Part shown: piece after piece, positions 56,373 through 64,000 of the stretch
Position numbering within the stretch: position 1 is the stretch's first letter
How the letters are laid out: each line of letters opens with the position of its first letter
From: Escarpia spicata
Lineage: Eukaryota; Annelida; Polychaeta; Sabellida; Siboglinidae
Assembly: GCA_963995525.1 (NCBI GenBank)
Contig: OZ023213.1
Span: 53,902,622 to 53,966,621 of the forward strand
Length of the DNA: 64,000 bases
Direction: 5' to 3'
Program-made: the position numbers and the translations under genes
Notes under the pieces: model-generated
Told to the model about the DNA's origin: nothing
What the model saw: only the letters and a program-made list of their open reading frames with translations
The model's database searches: none

Positions 56373-56599
56373 CGTCGAATATGTCGGGCCCTTCGTCCGT
56401 CTCCCGGCTGTACTGACTCGTTTCATGGCGGGTGCGCGTCTTATACGCTTACGCGGTTGCACGCAAGGGGTCAAGAGGTCGCTCACCATGCCTCTACCGG
56501 CAGCGGTGACGCGAAGTTTGGCGGCCGCTTGATGTTCAGTCCCGACAAGACGTCGTCGGCTATGCGCGCGTCGGTTGATACCGCTCTCCTACCTAACGC

Positions 56600-57232
56600 C
56601 ACCGCGACTCTATCGACGAGTGACATATCCGTGTCCTCGTTGGTGTCGCACCTCCCGCTTCACGAGCGTAATAATCGTTGTATTTCATCTCTAGAACAGT
56701 ACCGACATCCGTGTAGACGTAGAGTGATTCGAGTCCTCGTTCCATGTTCACCACGGTGTCTGATTATGTGATGTATACCCTTTTCTCGGGATGCTCGGTA
56801 TCTAGCGGGAGAGCCGGTAACATATACTTGCGAAAGCCTAGAATGCTTGTAAGCATATCCCTGGCGAAGACGGTATTCGATAGCACTACGCCGTTATCTT
56901 ATGCGTTATGGTACTGTAGTTCAATTTCGCCCTTACCTCTCCCGCCACGCTACATAGGGCGGCTTTGTTCGAGCGGACTAGTGTCCAAGGACCCATATAG
57001 TGTCCGGTCGCGATCCTGGTTCTCTTCGTGACCATGGACCACACGTTCGTCGTCTTGTCTATTGGGAGCGGTACAGCGAACCACACGTCGTTTTCTGTCA
57101 CGTTGTACCAATTGTGCGGGTACTGTATCTCCAGCAGTCCACAATCTCACCGGCCCGACAGGTGAGACGTTGTAACAACGTCATGATGTAGTGAGTCAGC
57201 GTGTTGTCGGAGTGCGTGTACGTGGAAGCAGT
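56600..57232 (-). pseudogene. Capsid-type protein of the Polinton-like element, broken
   Basis: SLHHDVVTTSHLSGR, a TGA near 57152, then CGLLEIQYPHNWYNVTENDV and WFAVPLPID, a frame change, RDMLTSILGFRKYML, a stop at 56770 and NMERGLESLYVYTDVGTVLE. Invertebrate proteins that pair an E-I-Q-Y-P-H-x-W-x-N-V motif early with R-G-F-H-S-L-Y-V-Y-C-D-V later form a recurrent family linked to Polinton-like elements and thought to be structural; assignment to major or minor capsid protein is uncertain. Several stops and at least two frameshifts are present, and the C-terminal half seems missing before the next gene at 56372. Confidence 0.6.
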
Positions 57233-57254
57233 GCTAAGCAACATCAAATATAAA

Positions 57255-57551
57255 TCACTCGTCGTCATGCTGCTGTTGCTGTCTCAATGTCGGGCTGGGT
57301 AGCAGGTAACCCAACGAACTGCTCAACCGGGCCGTCCACAGAGTCGGATTCCCGTCACCGATCGACAGGTTGTAGATGCAGACTAAGATGACCGTGTACA
57401 GGAAGACGACCTGACACAGAAACACGATCTCCTCTTTGGGACACGCGGTGCCGACGATGTGCCATTTAGTCCTATCTTTATGTGGCGGAGAGTCGACTTC
57501 GTCGTCTTCGTCGGTAACGGAGACCACCTGTGTTGTTATCTCGTCCGTCAT
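57255..57551 (-). CDS. Small single-pass membrane protein of the Polinton-like element
   Basis: An uninterrupted frame of 98 codons from the ATG at 57551. An acidic, Thr-rich N-terminus (DEDDEVDSPPHKDR) is followed by one strong membrane span (about 45-62, FLCQVVFLYTVILVCIYNL), then GDGNPTLWTARLSSSLGYLL, PSPTLR and a Gln/His/Asp-rich tail. Similar short proteins with a membrane span followed by W-x-x-L-x-S-S-L-G-Y-L-L-P lie next to F54H12-type genes in other invertebrates, as far as I recall. Their role is unknown. It sits 40 bases after the integrase and is the only intact frame in the block. Confidence 0.55.
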   Translation of the reverse strand: MTDEITTQVVSVTDEDDEVDSPPHKDRTKWHIVGTACPKEEIVFLCQVVFLYTVILVCIYNLSIGDGNPTLWTARLSSSLGYLLPSPTLRQQQQHDDE

Positions 57552-57590
57552 GAGCGGTCGAGTGAAAGCGTGGCGGACGCGTGGCTAGTC

Positions 57591-58440
57591 TTAATAGCCG
57601 ACGAGGGCCTTGGCATCGATCCAGCTGTTGAATTTCAAAGGGTATCTGAACCATTTCATCAACACCTCCCTTCGCCTACCCACCTTGCGTCGCTCCACTA
57701 TCGATTCAACGCGGTACAGTTGATCAAACGGAATCGTCACCTTCTGCAACTCCGGTTCGTAGAAGGTTCCGTCCAAAGTCTCGCCGAGATCGTCCGTCAA
57801 GCGGTAGACGAGACGAGCGGATCGGACGGATGCACCTCGCGTATCATGAATATTTCCTCGGTCCAATTCGCCATGTAGCCTTTATCGAAACGTCTCTTGA
57901 CGCACGTGATACGGCATGTGGTACTTGGGACCACCCTTGTCATGCCGACCGCCGTACATGCGCTGCCACAGCTCTTCCTGATTCGACGCAGTCACCTGCG
58001 ACGGAGGCATGCCAATGCTGCGGTGGGGGGGGGGGGGGGGGGTGTCGTTGTACGAGCGTACCAGTTCCTGAAGGATATCGATGTAACGCCACGTCTCATA
58101 TTTCGTCAGGTATCGCCACATACGCGTCCTTAACGTGCAATTGAAGCGTTCCACGATGCTCGCCTTGGTCTCCTCGTTGTAGGTGGAGAAGTGATGGATA
58201 TCGTACTTTTCCAATACATCCCGAACGCCGCGGTTCAGGAATTCCAGTCCTCTATCGGTCTGCAACGTCAGCGGATGATCACCACCGTCGGTGATCAGTC
58301 CGTCCAGCGCCCTCATCATCGACGTTGCCGACTTGTTCTTCGGCGGAACTCATCGGGCGACTTTTGAGAAGACGTCGATCACCATAAGAGACAATGCCGA
58401 CTGTCCCGTGGATCTAACATTGTATTGGTGACGATGGTGA
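57591..58440 (-). pseudogene. Polinton-type integrase, core plus chromodomain, broken
   Basis: Reading down from about 58440: LSLMVIDVFSKVA, a TGA at 58350, VPPKNKSATSMMRALDGLI, LTLQTDRGLEFLN (catalytic Asp) and YNEETKASIVERFN (catalytic Glu), then WRYIDILQELVRSYNDT and HRSIGMPPSQV. A TAA at about 57882 precedes the C-terminal part (LVYRLTDDLGETLDGTFYEP, ELQKV) and a chromodomain-like end (VESIVERRK, EVLMKWFRYPLKFNSWIDA). The zinc-binding N-terminus and the first catalytic Asp are not found. An 18-base G run at 58025-58042 puts extra prolines into SYNDT-P-HRS. The enzyme class joins element ends to host DNA, and the chromodomain may guide it to chromatin. This copy is inactive. Confidence 0.85.
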
Positions 58441-58456
58441 TCATTAGTCTTCGTCA

Positions 58457-58858
58457 TTGCAGTCACCGAACCCAGTCTTGGAGACTCCAGTGACTGACAT
58501 GACAGACGTCGGTGTGACATGCGGATATCCAAATCCTCCAAAGGTAAGTAAGCAAGGTAAGTCTGTGTCACCATGTAAAGTAACTAGGAAGGCATCATTT
58601 CAGCCCACCTTTCCAGCAACAGTTAGATCTATTAGATTTGACATCAAGTATGGAACCAGTGTTAAATGCACTTCTACTCACCCCACCCACTATAATTACA
58701 TGCTACCTTTATTTCAGATAGATGAAATATTACAGAAAGTAAACAAAGGTGGAGCAGAAATTGTGCTCGATTATGGATCTCATTTAGGGGAAACTATTAC
58801 AATAAAAAAAAATCCATGCTGGCAAGGTCATCCAAGATCAAGTAAGGAATGGAATTGA
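58457..58858 (+). CDS. Open frame of 133 codons, unknown
   Basis: The frame reads through VGVTCGYPNPPK, KASFQPTFPATVRSIRFDIK, IDEILQKVNKGGAEIVLDYG and ends at 58856. It contains a good splice donor (AAG/GTAAGT at 58543) and a good acceptor (ACCTTTATTTCAG ending at 58717), so it may instead be two exons with a 174-bp intron. No family is recognised. Its left edge overlaps the edge of the Polinton-like block on the other strand. Confidence 0.3.
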   Translation: MQSPNPVLETPVTDMTDVGVTCGYPNPPKVSKQGKSVSPCKVTRKASFQPTFPATVRSIRFDIKYGTSVKCTSTHPTHYNYMLPLFQIDEILQKVNKGGAEIVLDYGSHLGETITIKKNPCWQGHPRSSKEWN

Positions 58859-58979
58859 CTGGGCAGAACAATACAATTGCTTGACAATAGTTGCCATTTC
58901 CAATTACACCAATTTGTACACATTGTTCTGGACCGTGCTGAAAATGAGATAGTCCTGATATCCAATTTGTATAACGTGT

Positions 58980-59100
58980 GTGGAGCGCAGTAGCGCAGCG
59001 GTAAAAGCTCCGGACTCTCGACAGAGAGAACGCGGGTTCGAATCCTGTGCAGCGATGTCGAACCTTGGGCAAGTTCGTTTACTCTACGCCGCTTCAGTTA
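58980..59100 (+). mobile_element. tRNA-headed SINE, left half (split by LINE A6)
   Basis: GTGGAGCGCAGTAGCGCAGC, box B GGGTTCGAATCC (59034-59045) and CGATGTCGAACCTTGGGC, ending at CTTCAGTT. The rest of the SINE resumes at 62131. The box A and box B regions are intact here. Confidence 0.85.
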
Positions 59101-62100
59101 CAAGATTTAACAAGATTTTACAAGATTGCCACCCAGAAAATTAATTCTAGGTGGCAGGTGGACCAGGAAGCCCTTTGGCTTATCGAGAGTCAGACCCTTT
59201 TATCTATGTGTATCCAGCCCGTCTGAGGTATGTGTCGATTTTATTTTTAAACATATTCACGCTACTAGCACCCACACAATCAGCAGATAATATGTTCCAT
59301 TAATTTAGAGTCCTTTGTGAGAAAGAATACTTTCTTATATCTAATCTACACTCCTCCTTTGCTAATGTAAGTTCATGTCCTCTAGTCCTTCTATCTTTCT
59401 TAACTGAGGAAAAAATATTTATATCAATATTTTCATAACCCTTCAATATTTTAAACACTTCTATCTGATCTCCTCTCAATCTCCTGGTCTCTAGTGTTGT
59501 TAAACCGCATTTTTTAGGCGTATTTCGTAACTAAGATCCCTCAGTTTTGGTATCATTTTACTTGCTCTCCTCTGCACTCTTTCTAGCATATCTATGTCCT
59601 TCCTGCGATACGGCCTCCACGCTTGAATACAATATTCTAAATGAGGCCTAACTATTGTTTTGTTCAGCGGTATTATTAGCTCTTTTTCCTTATGCGTTAT
59701 GTTTCGCCAAATTAATCCAAGGATTTGATTTCCCTTTGAAGCTGCAATTCCGCACTGCTCTGAAACCTTCATATCAGCACTAATGGTTAACCCTAAGTCC
59801 TTTTCTTTTACAGTAGTACTTAGTACAGTACCCCCCATTGTATATTCTACCTTTTCGTTCCCATGTCCTGTGTGGAGGCATTTACATCTCCCAAAATTGA
59901 ACAGCATTTGCAATTTTTCAGACCATTTGATCAACCTCTCAAGATCATCTTGTAAATGCTGTCTATCTCCATCACTTTTAATCCTTCAAAACACTTTTGT
60001 ATCATCCGCAAATTTCAACACCTTGCTTGTTATTTCATCATCCAAATCGTTGATATATATTAAGAATAATATAGGTCCTAATACTGATCCCTGTACCCCA
60101 CTCAAAACCGATTTCCAGATTGAAGCCACCCCATCAACTACTACACGTTGTCTTCTTTCAATCTGCCATTGTTCTATCCAGTTTATTATACCATTTCCTA
60201 TGCCATGGGCCTTTAGTTTAAGCAGTAATCTTTGATGTGGTACTTTGTCAAAAGCTTTTTGAAAATCTAAGTAGATGATATCTACTGGTGATCCCTCATC
60301 TACCCACTTAGTGATGTCTTCCAAAAAACATAACATATTTGTTAAGCATGACTTCGCTTTAAAAAAACCATGTTGAGATGGGTTTATCAAGTTTTGTTTA
60401 ACAAGAAAATCCACCACGTGAACTTTAATTAGTCTTTCTAATAATTTACAAATCACTGATGTTAAACTCACTGGTCTATAGTTCTCTGACTTGTTTCTCG
60501 AACCTTTTTTGAATAACGGTATAATGTTTGCTTCTTTCCATTCTAAAGGAACCACTCCCTCTTTTAATGACAAGTTGAAAACTGTTGCAAGCGGTATGCT
60601 AATTTGTTCTACAATTTCCAATAGTAGTTTCGGTGGAATACCATCCACTCCAGGTGATTCATTATCCTTCATAGCCCTTATTTTCTTAGCTACCATTTCC
60701 GGGGTTAAAATTAATTGTCCTAAATAGTCTGAATTTGCCCCCTTGAACTTAGCCTCTGGTACTGGCAGTGAACTAATATCTTCCCTGGTAAACACTGAAC
60801 TAAAGTACTCATTCAGGTCTTCTGCCATTAAGAATCCTTCTGATATTATATTTCCAGCATTATCTTCTAAAGGACCGACCTTATCTTGAACTTTCTGTTT
60901 GCTTCGAACATACACATAAAAACTCTTGCTGTCATGTTTTATATTACTAGCTAATTGTTGTTCATAGCTTCTCTTTGAATTTCAAATTTCAGCTGTAGCT
61001 TGTTTAAGTGCTTTTTTATAACTGTTGTAATCTTCATCATTTCCAGTACATCTATATGACTTCCACATCATTTATTTATACTTAATTTTTCTAATGGCTT
61101 CTTTCGATAAGTGTTTCTTTTTGGACCGTTTTCCTTGTTTTTTGAAGTGTGCAAATTTATCGACTATGCACTTCATTTCACTCTTTAATATATTCCAGCA
61201 TTCTGTTGCCGTCTTATTTTTTAGTGTGTTATTCCAGTCTATCTTTGCTAAATATTTCCTCATGTCCTTATACTTTCCTTTGTGGAAATTTCTCCTATAC
61301 TGCTTTTTACTATTCCTTTCTGATTTTACTTTGATGGTAAAGTGTATCTGGTTGTGATCGCTACTCCGCAGTGGCTCACATATCTTGACATTGTCAACTA
61401 ATTCATTCTGTGAGGACAAACTATGTCTAACATATTCTCACCCCTGGTTGTTTCTAGCACATGTTGAGAAAGGAATGTATCTTGAACTAAAACTAAAAAT
61501 GTGTTGTCCTCACTCCCCATACTCCATTGTATATGCCCGTGGTTAAAATCCCCCATAATAATACAGTCCCGTTTGCTTACTTCCCTTATAGCGTTTTGTA
61601 TTTTTTCATTCTCTTCTATGCTTATGTTTGGACTTCGATAAACTAACCTAACTGTTAACGTTGACTTTCCTGTAACTATGTTACACCAAACAGCTTCTTC
61701 GCAATCTGCTTCTCTTTCTAATTTTATTTCATAAGCCTGAATAGATTCTTTAATATATAAAATAACTCCAACTTCCTTTCTTCCTATTCTATCTTTTCTA
61801 AACATTACGTATCCTGTCAGTCCCAGATCAGCATCTGATATATCGGTGGTGTTCCAGGATTTGGTTATACCTATTATATGAGGGTCAATATCTTCTACCA
61901 TAATGTTTAGTTCATTTCTTTTGTTTACTATACTCCTTGCATTTAAACAAACACATTTATATCCAGCTTCAGAAGAGTTTTCCAGACTGTTATTTGCTGA
62001 TTCATGTGTGCTGTCTTTATCTATGCCTCCATTGTCAGGCTTTTCTGTTAGTCCCCCCTGCGAATCTAGTTTAAATAGATGCAACCTGTCCCACTGTCAA

Positions 62101-62130
62101 CAGATCGCAGCAGGTTCTCTGAGAAAACTG
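59101..62130 (-). mobile_element. CR1-like LINE, family A, 5'-truncated copy (A6)
   Basis: It starts with the TTTAACAAGATTTTACAAG tail at 59101 and runs through 3' UTR and ORF2 to the end of ORF1 at 62130, where similarity to A3 (5830) stops. It is very similar to A3, with small deletions. It splits a SINE; the flanks CTTCAGTT and GTTCACTCAG share GTT. Confidence 0.9.
59300..62084 (-). pseudogene. CR1-type ORF2 of copy A6, broken
   Basis: From 62084: LNARSIVNKRNEL, IGITKSWNTTD (Glu to Lys in the usual TE(S)W motif), MGDFNHGHIQW with an eight-residue deletion after it, and a one-base deletion near 61425 (frameshift). TAA codons follow at about 61072 and 60966. RT motifs are YLDFQKAFDKVPHQRLLLKL, GVQGSVLGP (Pro lost) and FADDTKVF immediately followed by a TGA at 59986, then a shift near 59510. 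The C-terminal part continues to about 59220. Position-by-position comparison with A3 shows different inactivating changes in the two copies. Confidence 0.88.
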
Positions 62131-62335
62131 GTGTTCACTCAGCTGTAGGAATATAGTCTGTGGTGGATATTTGTGTACGAATAGTCTTTGCGCTTTAATT
62201 GCAGCGTGGCTGAATGCTTCCTAGAGAAGTCGAGATGGTGTTCGATTGAACAGGTCTGCTAGGGAGTCAATAAAAAGCGCTTTCAGCAATCCCGAAGACT
62301 AATATTGCGCTATATAAGAACTTACCTTTTAGTTT
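62131..62335 (+). mobile_element. tRNA-headed SINE, right half (split by LINE A6)
   Basis: TTCACTCAGCTGTAGGAATA, TGTGTACGAATAGTCTTTGC, AATTGCAGCGTGGCTGAATG, GAGATGGTGTTCGATTGAAC and AACAGGTCTGCTAGG, then GCGCTATATAAGAACTTACC continue the SINE begun at 58980. Confidence 0.88.
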
Positions 62336-62349
62336 AATGTTAAACACCA

Positions 62350-63140
62350 AATTTAATAATAGTGACATTTTTGTATATTATGCATCAGATATATCATCTC
62401 AGACTTATTTTGGTGAACACATTTTGTAATAAATTTGCAAATATTAAAGAATGGCAGCTGATTTTGATTATACCTGTGGGATGCTATGGTGGAACCTATT
62501 TCAATGACAGTTTGCAAGTAACTAATCCAGATGGAAGTAAAAGTGTTGTGTATTGTAATCACATTACACTGGCAATATATTCATTAGACTTTGATATTGT
62601 AACTGGTGCAGACACACTTTGGTGGGGAATACCAGATACAGTTATATATTTATATAACATCTGTCACCAGCCTGGTGGTAATGTCAATACTAGTACACAT
62701 AATTGCTCAAATCTCTGTGCACCTAATTATCCATTACAGACATGTTCATCCTGTCTGTGGTGTTTCAGTAATTGTAGCTGCTACAATAGCATGTTTATAT
62801 CGGAAAGGTTTAAATGGTCTTGCTAGTCTTAATTCACAACTTCCATCAGAGGATATTGCTTTTCTGCAGAACATATCATTTTAATCAATTTTTTTGAGAC
62901 GGGTGATCATGCAGTAGATTATTACAAGCACAATCAATGTGAATATTCTATTACAGAAACAAATTACTCTTCCAAGCAGTAACCATCATAGAGTTCCAAT
63001 AAGAATAGCAATAAACAAAAGTATATGCCTAAGCAAGCTACTAACTTTAGCCATCATATTCCAAGTAATACCGCTGCCAGTTACATTCATAGCAGAGGGC
63101 AACAAATTAGAACCATACATTCTTCCCTTTAACATATGAG
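62350..63140 (+). CDS. Unidentified open frames, possible exons
   Basis: One frame (62362-62826) reads KEWQLILIIPVGCYGGTYFN, NPDGSKSVVYCNH and LDFDIVTGADTLWWGIPDT. Another (62606-62884) contains a likely membrane span (PVCGVSVIVAATIACLYRKG) and a tail NSQLPSEDIAFLQ. The first looks like part of a secreted or receptor ectodomain and the second like a membrane span plus cytoplasmic start, so the two could be parts of one gene in different frames. No family is recognised; this could be a pseudogene or a coincidence. Confidence 0.25.
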
Positions 63141-64000
63141 GAGTACTGAGACATCACTCTTTCTTGATTGTGCAAACATAGTCACTCATATAATTAATAA
63201 GCCTCTGGTTCTTGGTGCCGGAACAAGATAGGTGAAATCCACTCTTGCTAACAAATAATATAATAGAAAATCACTTCAGGTTGATTGTCGAATGTGAAAA
63301 TGTGCATTATTTAAACAAATCTGTAGCATTACGAATTCGAACATTCATTGATATAAATCTTCTGAGTGCATGGTGCTACTAATTTAGCCAAATTTCAAAA
63401 TCAATTACACTCTTCCACATTAGGAGTAACATAACAGGTGGAGATAATGTTTTCAGGGGTGTAGAGTCCTTACTGCAAATATTTCACAAGGCAACTACAT
63501 CAGAACAACAGCAGGCTGAAAGGGACACTTACTTAAACTGCTTCATGATCCTAATAAAACTGTAGCATAAAGTCTCTTTCCTGGTCGTCCATCAAAAAGT
63601 CATCCTCATAAGTCAGGTTTCAGTTGGAAGGTGAAAGAGGTGAAATGTGCATGACCCACCGGCGTGTGGATATGCTCTGCCTTTTCACCAGCCCATGTCC
63701 AAGTTATGGGAAAATATCAACCACAGAGTGTAAAATTTATCTCAATAGTCACGTCTAATTTGTGGCCGAATACATACAACTTCGTTTTGTGTGATAAAAC
63801 TATATTATATGTAAGTTATTACAAAATATAGCATATACCATGTCCTACAAACTGATACCCATAAATATTTTGTTCATTCCAAAAATATATATATATTATA
63901 CATACATATATATTGTTCATTGGATAGACTAATTATATTACCTATACAAGTGTCATGTTGTTGTAATTTGTCCATATGTCATTGATGATGTGAATTTGAG
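63141..64000. other. No gene recognised
   Basis: AT-rich sequence with an ATAT-rich patch at 63886-63915. Short open frames on the plus strand (about 63460-63560) were inspected and not recognised. Confidence 0.4.

Larger units (their letters stand above)
55640..58440 (-). mobile_element. Polinton/Maverick-like element remnant (integrase plus capsid-type genes)
   Basis: Four coding regions, all on the minus strand and tightly packed, lie in a block visibly richer in G+C than the DNA around it. In order they are a retroviral-type integrase with chromodomain, a small membrane protein, a capsid-type protein with IQYPHNWYNV, and a protein of the F54H12.2-like family. This gene set is what I associate with Polinton/Maverick-related elements in invertebrates. 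Polymerase B, packaging ATPase, protease and terminal repeats are absent, so it is a fragment. Three of the four frames contain stops or shifts. Confidence 0.75.

Noticed and set aside
55815..57191. Plus-strand frames in the Polinton-like block
   Set aside because: GC-rich DNA has few stops. The minus-strand readings match known families in order, whereas the plus-strand ones match nothing.

Overview
This window looks like non-coding, transposon-packed nuclear DNA of an invertebrate animal. The bases for that are: AT-rich sequence with long di- and trinucleotide microsatellites; at least seven lineages of APE-type non-LTR retrotransposon; a tRNA-headed SINE; Penelope-like and DIRS-like retroelements; and a GC-richer relic of a Polinton/Maverick-like element. 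The mixture fits a marine invertebrate, perhaps a lophotrochozoan, but nothing visible fixes the phylum. No bacterial features (operons, Shine-Dalgarno sites, CRISPR) are present. Only one host-type gene is convincing: a small secreted six-cysteine peptide at 34374-34643.

Layout, left half. 1-7.6 kb holds microsatellites, a fragment of an L2-like LINE (family B) split by a short CR1-like insertion (family A), a 3' piece of family A, a GC-rich short ORF with a poly(A) signal, and then a nearly full-length family A element on the minus strand. In that element ORF1 (zinc finger plus SGNH esterase) is open and ORF2 carries two stop codons. 8.2-13.2 kb has diverged repeats and a Penelope-like fragment with long inverted arms that carry hammerhead-like motifs. 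13.2-19.8 kb is a run of family D LINE copies. 20-27.6 kb is mostly unassigned sequence with RTE-type fragments, a 5' fragment of family A, and a broken member of a multicopy invertebrate protein family. 27.8-32 kb is a degraded DIRS-like tyrosine-recombinase retroelement followed by five hairpin-bearing repeats.

Layout, right half. 32.9-39 kb contains a SINE, the secreted-peptide gene, a 51-bp minisatellite that appears to have grown out of 17 codons of an RTE reverse transcriptase, and a degenerate 60-bp repeat. 39.4-43.1 kb is a minus-strand LINE (family C) with an internal 40-bp tandem repeat. 43.8-47.4 kb is a plus-strand L2-like LINE (family B) with a 2A-like NPGP motif just before the endonuclease and a 0.3-kb insertion inside it. 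47.4-54.3 kb has more LINE pieces, a SINE and a 46-bp minisatellite. 55.6-58.4 kb is the Polinton-like module: chromodomain integrase, a small membrane protein and two capsid-type proteins, all on the minus strand and all but the membrane protein broken. 59.0-62.3 kb is a SINE split by a family A LINE.

The genes do not form a host pathway. The window is a record of nested insertions whose order can be read in several places: SINE before family A LINE at 59 kb, family B before family A at 0.5 kb, and a diverged repeat before the Penelope-like element at 8.8 kb. Family assignments rest on motifs read by eye; no database search was possible.
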